Positions 1 through 13,300 of a stretch of DNA of 64,000 nt are shown piece by piece. Within the stretch, counting starts at the first letter, position 1; each line of letters opens with the position of its first letter. The notes beneath the pieces were generated by a model. It was not told the origin of the DNA and made no database searches. It saw only the letters and a program-made list of their open reading frames with translations. The DNA is taken from assembly GCF_039540515.1 (NCBI RefSeq), contig NZ_BAABFA010000008.1, positions 310,001 to 374,000 on the forward strand. The letters are read 5' to 3'. This DNA is from Nemorincola caseinilytica. GTDB lineage: Bacteria; Bacteroidota; Bacteroidia; Chitinophagales; Chitinophagaceae. The translations under genes and the position numbers were made by a program.

Positions 1-3000
1 GGTACGATAGCACAGCCGGATGTATTGTCGGCATCGGCTACTACAGTAGATGCAAGCTGCTTTGGAGGCTCTACCGGCTCTATAGACCTGATAGTTGGTG
101 GTGGTACTTCACCTTATACTTATAATTGGGGTGGTGGCATAACCACTCAGGACCGTACAGGTCTGAGCGCCGGCACCTATTCTGTGACGGTTACCGATGC
201 CAAGGGTTGTACCGCAACACTGAGCAAGACGATAGGCCAGCCTGCTGTGCTTTCTGCCTCGGCCACCTTTACCAATGTAAGCTGCAATGGTGGTGCCAAT
301 GGTACGATAGACCTGAGCGTGAGCGGTGGTACTACTGCATACACATATAGCTGGAGCAATGGTGCTACTACGCAGGACCTTACAGGCCTGAGCGCAGGTA
401 CATATTCTGTACTTGTTACAGATGCCAAAGGTTGTACCGTTACAGTTAGTAAGACGATAACTGCACCATCAGCTGTTACCGCTACTACATCGTCTACGAA
501 CGCACTTTGCAATGGTTGTGCAAATGGTACTGCCAGTGTGAGCGCAGGCGGTGGTACACCATCTTATACATACCTGTGGAGCACAGGTGCTACTACCTCA
601 AGTGTAAGTGGCCTTGCCGCAGGTACCTATACCGTAACTGTTAAGGATACCAAGAATTGCCAGGTAGTAAATACAGTTACCATCACTCAGCCTAATGCAC
701 TTGTAGCGAGCGCTACCAATACTAATGTAAGCTGCAATGGTGGCACTAATGGTACGATAGACCTGAGCGTGAGCGGTGGCACTACACCCTACACCTATAA
801 CTGGGGTGGTGGTGTTACTACAGAGGACCGTAGCGGCCTGGCATCAGGTACCTACTCCGTTATAGTTACAGATGCCAATAGTTATACAACAACAGCTACG
901 GTTACCATCACCCAGCCTGTGGTGCTTGCCGCAACAGCTACATCTAGCGATGTAAGCTGTAATGGTGGTGCCAATGGTACTATAGATGTGAGCGTGAGCG
1001 GTGGCACTGCACCATATACCTATAATTGGGGTAGCGGTGTTACTACAGAGGACCGCAGCAGCCTGGTAGCAGGTACTTACTCTGTACTGGTGACAGACAA
1101 CAAGGGTTGTACGACCACAGTTAGCAAGACGATATCTCAGCCTGCAGCTCTTATAACTACGGCTGCTACTACTGATGTGAGCTGTAACGGTGGTGCTAAC
1201 GGAATGATAGATATGACCGTGAGTGGTGGTACTGCACCCTATACCTATGCATGGAACAATGGCACTACCACACAGGATCGTATGGGTCTTAGCGCCGGCG
1301 TTTACTCAGTGACCATAACTGATGCCAAGAGCTGTACCGTAACACTGAGCAAGACGATAGGTCAGCCTGCAGTACTTTCTGCGTTTGCCGCTACAACGAA
1401 TGTGAACTGTAATGGTGGTGCCAATGGTACGATAGACCTGAGCGTGAGCGGTGGTACTGCCCCATATACATATAGCTGGAGCAATGGCGCTACTACACAG
1501 GATCTGATGGGTCTGAGTGCAGGCACCTACAGTGTACTTGTTACAGATGCCAAGGGTTGTACCACTACGGTGAGCAAGACGATAACTGCACCTGCTGTAC
1601 TTACAGCAACTAATTTTTCTACGAACGCACTGTGCAATGGTTGTGCGAACGGTACTGCAAGTGTAACGCCTTCCGATGGCACTGCGCCATATACTTACCA
1701 GTGGAGCACAGGTGCTACAACATCCAGTGTAAGCGGCCTTGCCGCCGGTGCTTATACAGTGACCATAAAAGATGCTAATAACTGTACGCTTGTTGTTTCC
1801 TTTACCATCACTCAGCCTAATGCACTTGTAGCGAGCGCTACCAATACTAATGTAAGCTGCAATGGTGGCACTAATGGTACGATAGACCTGAGCGTGAGCG
1901 GTGGCACTACACCATACACCTACAACTGGGGTGGTGGTGTTACCACAGAGGACCGTAGCGGTCTGTCATCAGGCACTTACTCTGTTATAGTTACAGATGC
2001 CAATAGTTATACAACAACAGCTACGGTTACCATCACTCAGCCTGTGGTGCTTGCTGCTACAGCTACATCTACCGACGTAAGCTGCAATGGTGGTGCCAAT
2101 GGTACTATAGATGCGAGCGTGAGCGGCGGTACTGCACCTTATACCTATAATTGGGGCGGTGGTGTTACTACAGAGGATCGCAGTGGCCTGGTAGCAGGTA
2201 CATACTCTGTAGTAGTTACCGATGCCAAGGGTTGTACTGCTACAGTTAGCAAGACGATATCTCAGCCTGCAGCACTTACTGCTACAGCAACTACAGTAGA
2301 TGTTAGCTGTAACGGTGGTGCCAACGGTACTATAGACCTGACGGTCAGTGGTGGTACCTCGCCTTATACTTATAATTGGGGTGGTGGTATAACTACACAG
2401 GACCGTACAGGCCTTTCAGCCGGTACTTACTCTGTAACAGTTACCGATGCCAAGGGTTGTACCGCAACACTGAGCAAGACGATAGGTCAACCTGCAGTAC
2501 TTTCTGCCTCAGCGACCTTTACCAATGTAAGCTGCAATGGTGCTGCCAATGGTGCGATAGACCTGAGCGTGAGCGGTGGTACTACAGCCTATACATACAA
2601 CTGGAGCAATGGTGCTACTACGCAGGACCTGAGCGGTCTGGTAGCTGGTATCTATTCTGTATTGGTTACAGATGCAAAGAACTGTACTACTACGGTTAGT
2701 AAGACGATAACTGCACCATCAGCTGTTACCGCTACTACATCATCTACGAACGCACTTTGCAATGGTTGTACCAATGGTACTGCCAGTGTGAGCGCAGGCG
2801 GTGGTACACCATCTTATACATACTTGTGGAGCACAGGTGCTACTACCTCAAGTGTGAGTGGCCTTGCCGCAGGCACCTATACTGTAACTGTTAAGGATGC
2901 CAACAACTGTCAGGTAGTAAAGACAGTTACCATCACTCAGCCTAATGCACTTGTAACAAGCGTTACCAATACTAATGTAAGCTGCAATGGTAGTGCCAAT

Positions 3001-4302
3001 GGTACGATAGACCTGAGCGTGAGCGGTGGTACTGCACCTTATACCTATAACTGGGGTGGTGGTGTTACTACAGAGGACCGTAGCGGTCTGTCGGCTGGCA
3101 CTTACTCTGTTATAGTTACAGATGCGAACAGCTATACAACAACAGCTACGGTTACCATCACCCAGCCTGTGGCGCTTGCAGCTACAGCTACATCTACCGA
3201 CGTAAGCTGTAATGGTGGTGCCAATGGTACTATAGATGTGAGCGTAAGCGGCGGTACTGCACCTTATACCTATAACTGGGGTGGTGGTGTTACCACAGAG
3301 GACCGCAGTGGCCTGGTAGCAGGTACATACTCTGTACTGGTGACCGACAGCAAAGGTTGTACTGCTACAGTTAGCAAGACGATATCTCAGCCTGCAGTAC
3401 TTACTGCTACAGCAACCACAGTAGATGTGAGCTGTAACGGTGGTTCTACTGGTTCTATAGACATGACGGTCAGTGGTGGTACTTCACCGTATACTTATAA
3501 TTGGGGTGGTGGTGTTACTACAGCAGACCGTACAGGTCTTTCTGCCGGTACTTACTCTGTGACCGTTACCGATAACAAAGGTTGTATCGCAACACTGAGC
3601 AAGACGATAGGTCAGCCTGCAGTACTTACTGCTTCAGCGACCATAACGAACGTAAGCTGCAATGGCGGCGCTAATGGTACGATAGACCTGAGCGTTAGCG
3701 GTGGTACTACTGCATATACATATAGCTGGAGCAATGGTGCAACCACACAGGACCTGAGCGGTCTGGTAGCTGGTACCTACTCTGTATTGGTTACAGATGC
3801 AAAGAACTGTACTACTACGGTTAGTAAGACGATAACTGCATCATCGGCTGTTACCGCTACTACATCATCTACGAATGCACTGTGCAATGGTTGTACCAAT
3901 GGTACTGCCAGTGTGAGCGCAGGTGGTGGTACACCATCTTATACATACTTGTGGAGCACAGGTGCTACTACCTCAAGTGTAAGTGGTCTGGCCGCAGGAA
4001 CCTATACTGTAACTGTTAAAGATGCCAACAACTGCCAGGTAGTAAAGACAGTTACCATTACTCAGCCTAATGCACTTGTAACAAGCGTTACCAATACTAA
4101 TGTAAGCTGCAATGGTGGTGCCAATGGTACGATAGATCTGAGCGTGAGCGGTGGTACTGCACCATACACATATGCATGGAGCAATGGTGCTTCCACACAG
4201 GACCTGAGCGGTCTTTCTGCAGGTACCTACTCTGTAGTGGTAACAGATGCACATGGTTACAGCATCAGCCGCAGTGTTACGGTTACAGAGCCTGCTACAC
4301 TG
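1..4302 (+). repeat. Higher-order tandem repeat, 1125-bp period (five 225-bp units)
   Basis: The SprB-coding units recur in a fixed order of five types. The type with the CNGC signature (bases ending in gcactttgc or gcactgtgc) starts at equivalent positions 501, 1626, 2751 and 3876, exactly 1125 bp apart. Three complete five-unit blocks and a fourth with only four units are present (19 units). Copies differ mainly by scattered single-base changes; for example 721-900 against 1846-2025 is mostly identical by eye. Confidence 0.85.
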
Positions 4303-7300
4303 GCAGCAAGCGCAATATCTGAGAACGTAAGGTGCAATGGTGAGGCGAACGGCTCGATAGACGTAACAGTTACAGGTGGTACTACAGCCTATACATACAA
4401 CTGGAGCAATGGTGCGACCACCCAGGACGTGAGCGGTCTTGTAGCCGGTACATATTCTGTACTTGTAACAGATGCGAAAGGTTGTACAGCTACAGTTACA
4501 AAGACAATAACCCAGCCTGCGGTATTGGGTGCGACAGCATCATCTACGAATGCACTCTGCTATGGCTGCAACAATGGTACTGCCAGCGTTACAGCAACAG
4601 GCGGTACTACTCCATACACTTACCTGTGGAGCAATGGCGCTACAACTGCGAACGTTACCGGTCTGACAGCAGGTACATACACTGTTACTGTTACGGACGC
4701 ACATGGTTGCACTACTGTAGAGACAGTTACGCTGACGCAGCCCGAGGACTTTACAGCAAGCGTCACTAATACGAATGTTAACTGCAACGGTAGTAACAAT
4801 GCCACTGCCGACCTGACGGTTACAGGCGGTACTGCACCATATACTTATGCATGGAGCAATGGTGCTTCCACACAGGACCTGAGCGGTCTGTCTGCCGGAA
4901 CCTACTCTGTAGTGGTAACAGATGCACATGGTTATACCATTACGCGTAGCGCTACTGTTACCGAGCCTACTACATTGGTAGCAAGTGCAACATCTGAGAA
5001 CGTAAGGTGCTATGGTGAGGCGAACGGCTCGATAGATGTAACAGTTACAGGTGGTACTACAGCCTATACATACAACTGGAGCAATGGTGCGACCACACAG
5101 GATATCACTGGCCTTGTTGCGGGTACATATTCTGTACTTGTTACAGATGCCAATGGTTGTACAGCTACGGTGAGCAAGACAATAACTCAGCCTGCGGTAC
5201 TTGGTGCGACAGCATCATCTACCAATGCACTCTGCTATGGCTGCAACAATGGTACTGCCAGCGTTACAGCAACGGGTGGTACTACTCCATACACTTACCT
5301 GTGGAGCAATGGCGCTACAACTGCTAATGTTATCGGTCTGACAGCAGGTACATACACTGTTACTGTTACGGACGCACATGGTTGCACAACTGTTGAGATA
5401 GTTACGCTGACGCAGCCCGAGGAGTTCACAGCAAGCGTTACCAATACGAATGTGAACTGTAATGGTGGTAACAATGCTACTGCTGACCTGACAGTAAGCG
5501 GCGGTACTGCCCCTTATATCTATGCATGGAGCAATGGCGCAACATCACAAGACCTGAGCGGTCTGTCTGCCGGTACTTACTCTGTAGTAGTAACAGATGC
5601 CCATGGCTACAGCATCACCCGCAGCGTTACTGTTACTGAGCCTGCTACACTGGCAGCAAGCGCAATATCTGAGAACGTAAGGTGTTATGGTGAGGCGAAC
5701 GGCTCGATAGATGTAACAGTTACAGGTGGTACTACTGCATATACATACAACTGGAGCAATGGTTCTACTACACAGGACCTGAGCGGCCTGGTAGCCGGTA
5801 CATATAGTGTAGTGGTAACAGATGCCAATGGTTGTACAGCTACAGTTACAAAGACGATAACCCAGCCTGCGGTACTTGGTGCGACAGCATCATCTACCAA
5901 TGCATTGTGCTATGGCTGCAACAACGGTACTGCCAGCGTTACAGCAACGGGTGGTGCTACTCCATACACTTACCTGTGGAGCAACGGTGCTACAACAGCT
6001 AATGTTACAGGTCTGACATCAGGTACATATACAGTTGCCGTTACGGATGCACATGGTTGCACAACTGTAGAAACAGTTACCCTGACGCAGCCCGAGGACT
6101 TTACAGCAAGCGTTACCAATACGAATGTGAACTGTAATGGTGGCAACAATGCTACTGCTGACCTGACAGTAAGCGGTGGTACTGCACCATATACTTATAC
6201 ATGGAGCAATGGTGCTACATCACAGGACCTTAGCGGTCTGTCTGCCGGTACTTACTCTGTAGTGATAACAGATGCCCATGGCTACAGCATCACCCGCAGC
6301 GTTACTGTTACTGAGCCTACTACATTGGTAGCAAGCGCAACATCTGAGAACGTAAGGTGTTATGGTGAGGCCAATGGTTCGATAGACCTGAGCGTGAGCG
6401 GTGGTACTACAGCCTATACATACAACTGGAGCAATGGTGCTACTACGCAGGACCTGAGCGGCTTGGTAGCCGGTACATATTCTGTGCTTGTTACAGATAC
6501 TCATGGTTGTACAGCTACAGTTACAAAGACGATAACCCAGCCTGCGGTATTAGGTGCAACAGCATCATCTACCAATGCACTCTGCTATGGCTGCAACAAT
6601 GGTACTGCCAGCGTTACAGCAACGGGCGGTACTACTTCATATACATACCTGTGGAGCAATGGTGCTACTACTGCGAACGTTACCGGTCTGACAGCAGGTA
6701 CATACACTGTTACTGTTACGGACGCACATGGTTGCACAACTGTTGAGACAGTTACGCTGACGCAGCCCGAGGAGTTCACAGCAAGCGTTACCAATACGAA
6801 TGTGAACTGCAACGGTGGCAACAATGCTACTGCCGACCTGACAGTATCAGGTGGCACTGCTCCTTATACATATGTATGGAGCAATGGCGCAACATCACAG
6901 GACCTGAGCGGTCTGGCCGCAGGTACTTACTCTGTAGTGGTAACAGATGCACATGGCTACAGCATCACCCGCAGCGTTACCGTTACTGAACCTGCTACAC
7001 TGGCAGCAAGCGCGGTATCTGCTAATGTTACTTGTACGGGTGCAGCTAATGGCTCTATAGGTCTTACGGTAAGCGGCGGCACTGCTACTTACACATATAG
7101 TTGGAGCAACGGTGCAATAACACAAGACCTGAGTGGCCTTACACCAGGTACATACTCTGTACTGGTAACAGATGCCCACGGTTGTACAGCTACTACCAGC
7201 AAGACCATCACTCAGCCTGCGCCGATCGCAGAGTCTTGCACGGCTAACCAGGTAGGTTGCTATGGCGGTACTACAGGTGCGCTGAATATCACTGTAACAG

Positions 7301-10300
7301 GTGGTACTACTCCATATACTTATAACTGGAGCAACGGTGCTACTACAGAAGATGTATCGGGTCTGATGGCCGGTACCTACAGTGTGGCGATCGCCGATGC
7401 CAATGGTTGTACGCTCACTAAGTCGTACACGCTTACACAGCCTGCGGCCGTAGTTGTTACCAATGTGGTGAACAATGTGACCTGCAATGGTCTGAACAAT
7501 GGTTCGGTAGATCTGACAGTGAGTGGCGGTACTGCTCCATATACTTATACATGGAATACCGGCGCTACCACGCAGGATATGACAGGTATGGCTCCCGGCA
7601 CCTATACAGTGACCGTGAAGGATGCACACCTGTGCAAGGTAATACGCACATACAACATCACACAGCCTGCTGCTATATCGGTACTGGAAGCGAAGACCAA
7701 TGTGTCGTGCAATGGTGGTAACAATGGTGCTATAAACATCACAGTAAGCGGCGGTACTACTCCTTACTCATTCGTATGGAGCAATGGTGCTACCACCGAA
7801 GACGTGACAGCTCTTACATCCGGTACATATAGTGTTACCGTTACAGATGCAAATGGTTGTGTGAAAACACGTTCTTATAGCATCACTCAGCCTGCGGTGC
7901 TTGCAGCGAGCGCTACTTCTACCAATGTTACATGTAACGGCGGCAGCAACGGGGCTATAGATGCGAACATAACAGGTGGCGTGACCCCTTACACATATAG
8001 TTGGAGCAATGGTGCTACTACAGAAGACCTGGCAGGCGCAACCGCAGGTACATATACACTTACTGCTACTGATGCGAACGGTTGCACAGCAACTATCGTT
8101 AAAACAATAACCGAGCCTGCACCTATGGCGCTCACCGGTACTACCAACCATGTAGTATGCGGTTGCCTGCACGGTATGGGCGAGATATACCTGACAGTAG
8201 CCGGTGGTACTGCTCCTTACACTTACCTGTGGAGCGATGGTACTACCAACCAGAACGATACCGGCCTGTGGACAGGTACCTACTCTGTAGTAGTTACCGA
8301 CCTCAACGGTTGTACTGCAACAGGTTCTTACTCTGTAGTGAGCCCATGGTCAATGTCTGTATACAACGATGTGACCAATGTAAGCCGTCATGGTGCTAAC
8401 AATGGCGCTATAGAGCTGGCAGTAACAGGCGGTATAGCTCCTTATACATTCGTATGGAGCAATGGCGCTACTTCGCAGAACCTAAGCGGCCTGGCTCCCG
8501 GTACATACTCTGTAGTCATCACAGACGCTAACGGCTGTACACGCGATGAGGTATTCACCATCACACAGCCTACACAAATGGTGGTGAATGGTGTGGTTGC
8601 AGATGCTACATGTCATGGCGATAACGGTTCTATCAATATATCTGTGGCTGGCGGTGCTGCTCCTTATACATTCAACTGGAGCAATGGTGTAACTACAGAA
8701 GACCTTACTGCAGGTGCAGGTACATATACCCTCACCGTGCAGGATGGTAATGGCTGTACAGATACAAGGGTGTACACCATCACTCAGCCTACGCCTATCG
8801 TACTCACAGGCACTACCAACCATGTGATATGCGGTTGCGCACACGGCATGGGCGAGATATACCTGGATGTAACAGGCGGTGTTGGCCCTTACACTTTCAT
8901 GTGGAGCGACGGTACTACCAACCAGAACGATACCGGTCTTTGGACAGGTACATACTCGGTGATACTGTGGGACAACAACGGTTGCGAAGCTACTGCTGAG
9001 TATTCTGTTATAAGCCCCGAATCTATATCGGTATATTACGAGGCTACCAATGTAAGCTGCAATGGTGCCAGCAATGGTTCTATAGAACTGGCAGTGAGCG
9101 GTGGTATAGCTCCTTACAGCTATAGCTGGAACACAGGCGCTACCACATCATCTATCAGCGGCCTGTCGGCAGGCACATACTCTGTGTCTATCACCGATGC
9201 CAACGGTTGCACAAGGCCTGAGGTATTCACTATAGCAGAGCCTGCTGTGGTGTCTATAACAGGTAGCGTTACCAACGTACTTTGCAGCGAGGGCGCTACA
9301 GGTGGTATCAATATCACAGTGAGTGGTGGTACTGCTCCTTATACTTATAGCTGGAGCAATGGCGCTACTACAGAAGATGCAACAGGCCTGGGTGCAGGTA
9401 CATACACTGTGACCGCTACCGATGCTAACGGCTGCAGCGCTGCACAGGTATACACCATCACTCACTTCGGTACTACTGTAGTGACCATAGGTGATGGCGC
9501 ATCCAATGCATGCACAGGTACTACATCGGCCTACACTGCAACACCTGCAGGTGGCGTATGGAGCACCAGCAGCAGCGCGATAGCTACTGTGAATGCTACA
9601 GGTGTGGTAACACCGGTAGCAGCAGGAAATGTGATACTTACATACTCTGTTACGAACGCCTGCGGTACATTCTACGCTACCAAGGCCATAACAGTGAATG
9701 TGACACCATCTATACCTGCTATAATAGGTGGCGCAGCGGCGGTATGTACAGGTACGCTGGTGGGTCTTGCCAATACAGTAACAGGTGGTAGCTGGTCATC
9801 AAGCAACACGGCTGTAGCTACAGTAGGCAGCACAGGCACTGTGACCACGGTAGGTGCAGGTACTGCTACCATAACTTATACCAAGAGCAATGTATGCGGA
9901 ACATCTTATGCTACACGCACAGTTACCGTACATGGCACACCATCGGCGGGTACTATATCTGGTCCTACCAATGTATGTGTGGGTGGTATAGTTCCGCTTA
10001 CATCTACAGTGCCCGGTGGCAACTGGAGCAACGGCACACCGCTCATAGCCATAACCTGCCCATGTAACTCTGGCCAGGTAACGGGCATAGCTCCGGGTGT
10101 CGCTACACTGTCTTACTCGGTGAGCAATGCATGCGGCACTGCTCATGCTACTTATACAGTAACAGTTCGCCCTGTGCCTACTGTCACTACTTCTCTCATA
10201 GCTCCTGTAGTGGCAGGTCATGGTCCGGCATCAATGCCATTCACTACTACGGGTACGCCTAATACCTACAGCATAGTATGGAGTACAGGCGCTGCGGCTG

Positions 10301-13300
10301 CCGGGTTCACCAACATCAGCGGAGCTATCATCACTACATCGCCAATGTCCATAACTGTTCCGGCATCTGCAACAGAGGGTACTTATACCGGCGCTCTTAC
10401 TGTGAGCAATGGCTATTGTACTTCTACGGCACAGAACATCAACATCACTGTGAACCAGTCGGTGAACATCTATACGTTCGCGGGTAATGGTACAGCAGGC
10501 TATAGCGGCAACGACAATGCTGCTACGATCGCCAAACTGGGCCACCCGTACAATGTAGCTGTAGATTGCAACGGCAATGCATACATAGCCGATTACGACA
10601 ATGCAGTGATAAGGAAGGTAAGTCCTACAGGTGTGATAACCACAGTAGCAGGTAATGGTACCATAGGCTATAGCGGCGATGGTGGCCCTGCTACTGCTGC
10701 CAAGATATCGCATGCACAGGGTATCATCCTTGATGCTGCAGGCAACCTGTACTTTACCGACTACAACAACCATGCTGTACGCAAAGTGAGCACATCGGGC
10801 ATCATAACCAGGGTGACGAACGTAGGTACAGGGTATACAGGTGATGGCGGTCCTGCTACTGCTGCCAGGGTGTCTTACCCATCGGGCCTCACACTGGATG
10901 GTTCAGGTAACCTTTACATAGCCGATGCCGGTAACTCTGTGGTGCGTAAAGTCACACCATCAGGTATCATCACTACAGTAGCGGGTACGGGTGTATCCGG
11001 CTATGCCGGCGACAATGGCCCTGCTACCAGCGCCAAACTGTTCAGCCCAATAGCAGTACATGCCGATGCTTCGGGTAACCTGTTGATATGCGATATGAAC
11101 AACCAGGTAGTGCGTAAGGTAGATGCTTCAGGTACTATCACTACCATAGCGGGTAACGGTGTGGCAGGTTATATAGGTGACGGTGGTGTGGCCACAGCGG
11201 CCAAGCTGAACGGACCTAGCGGCGTGACCACCGACAACTCGGGCAATATATATTTCTCTGAAAGGGGCAACTCTGTGGTTCGTAAGGTGAACAGCGCAGG
11301 TATCATCAGTACCATAGCAGGTAATACAGTGCCAGGCTATAGCGGCGATGGCGGTCCGGCACTGCTGGCCAAACTGAGGCAGCCTACAAGTCTTGCCCGC
11401 GACTGCGCAGGACATATCTATATAGCCGATATGGCGAACAACGTGATAAGGATAATGGGCCAGTACAACAGGGTTCCGTTCTTCAGGAAGGGCGCTACAC
11501 AGACCATAGACGTATGTACAGGCAGCACACCTATAGCTATAGATACCAACCTGGCCGTAACAGACTTCGATACTACGCAGACCGAGACATGGAGCGTAGT
11601 GAGCGGCCCTGCACATGGTACGCTGGTGGCCGGTCATACTACGGTATCTACCGGTAGCCTGCTTACTCCTTCGGGCCTCAGCTATACGCCGGCCTCGGGT
11701 TATGTGGGTGCTGATGCGTTCGTAGTAAAAGTAAATGATGGCACTGCCAACGCTATCACCACCATAAATGTAACAGTGAGCGTACCGCCGGTAGCCGGTG
11801 TGGTATCTGGCACTACGGCCCTATGCGGGACAGGTGGCACACAGTTCACCACTACAGGTACAGGTGGTGTGTGGAAGAGCTCTGATACTACTATAGCCAG
11901 GGTGAACGCCACAGGCTTTGTAGGAGGTGTGGGTTATGGCACAGCTACTATCTCTTATGTAGTAACGAATGCCTGCGGCACTGCTGTAGCTACAAAAACC
12001 GTGACCTACAATCCTGTGCCTACTGTAAGCACAGTAGTGGGCGCTGCCAAAGTATGCCGTGGATCGAGCGTGGTATTCTCTAACGCTACCCCTGGCGGCA
12101 TATGGAGCAGCATGAACACTGCAAAAGCTACTGTGGATGCTGATGGCAGGGTATATGGTATAGATACCGGTATGGCTGCTATAAGGTATGCCGTTACCAA
12201 CTCTTGCGGTACTGCCTTCGGTGTCAGGAACATAACAGTAGAGATACTGCCTGTGGTAGGTCCTATATCTGGCCCCACAAATGTATGTGCAGGCTCGGCT
12301 GTTACCTTCACCAATGCTACACCTGCCGGTGCATGGTACAGCAGCAATACCGCTGTAGCTACCGTAGGTATCGTATCGGGTGCGGTCACAGGTGTAAGTG
12401 TAGGTACTGCTGTCATCAGCTATGTACACAATACATCTTGCGGTGTTGTTACCACTACCAGGAGCATAATGGTAGATCCTACATCTGTTACCATACCTGC
12501 CATAGGCGGTGCAGAAACGGTATGCCCCGGTACTACTGCTACCCTCACCAACAGCATGACCGGCGGTACATGGAGTGCAGCATACAATACAGTACTTTCT
12601 ATAGGCAGCGCTACCGGTATAGTTACCGGCCTGTCGGCAGGTACTGCGAATGTTACCTACACGCTCACACATGCATGCGGTACATCGTATGTGGTACGCA
12701 CCATGACAGTGAACCCGATGCCGGTAGTTACACCTATCACAGGTACCATGAGCATCTGCGTAGGCTGGACGATAACCGCAGCTAATGCTACACCGGGCGG
12801 CGTATGGAGCAGCAGCAATACCGCACTTGCCACCGTGAACAGTGCAGGTTATATCACCGGCATAGCGGGTGGCATGCCTGTCATCTCTTACTCTGTAAGC
12901 AATATGTGCGGTACTGTATCGGCCACGGCAATAGTACCTGTAGGTACAACACCTCCTGTAGCGGCCATATCCGGCCCATCAGCTACATGTGTGGGCGCCG
13001 ATGTGACCCTTACCAACAGCACTGTGGGCGGTACATGGAGCAGCGGTAATACCGCAGTGGCCAACGTGAGCAGCGCAGGTATAGTTACAGGTGTAGGCGC
13101 AGGTACTACTACCATCACATACTCGGTACACAATGGCTGTGGCTACTCTACTGCTACCAAGGCCGTTTCTATCAACCCGCTGCCTGTGGTATCTACCATC
13201 ACCGGGCCTTCTAATGTATGCATAGGAGCCGATATAGACCTTGACAATGCTATACCCGGCGGCGTATGGACCAGCAGCAACCCTGCTGTAGCTACAGTAG

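Noticed and set aside
1..9476. CRISPR-like regularly spaced repeats
   Set aside because: The period is 225 bp, the whole region is one open frame, and the repeats code for SprB-type protein modules.
11821..12672. Minus-strand frame within the Ig modules of the giant adhesin
   Set aside because: Tyr/Cys/Arg-rich repeat shadow with no promoter or start.
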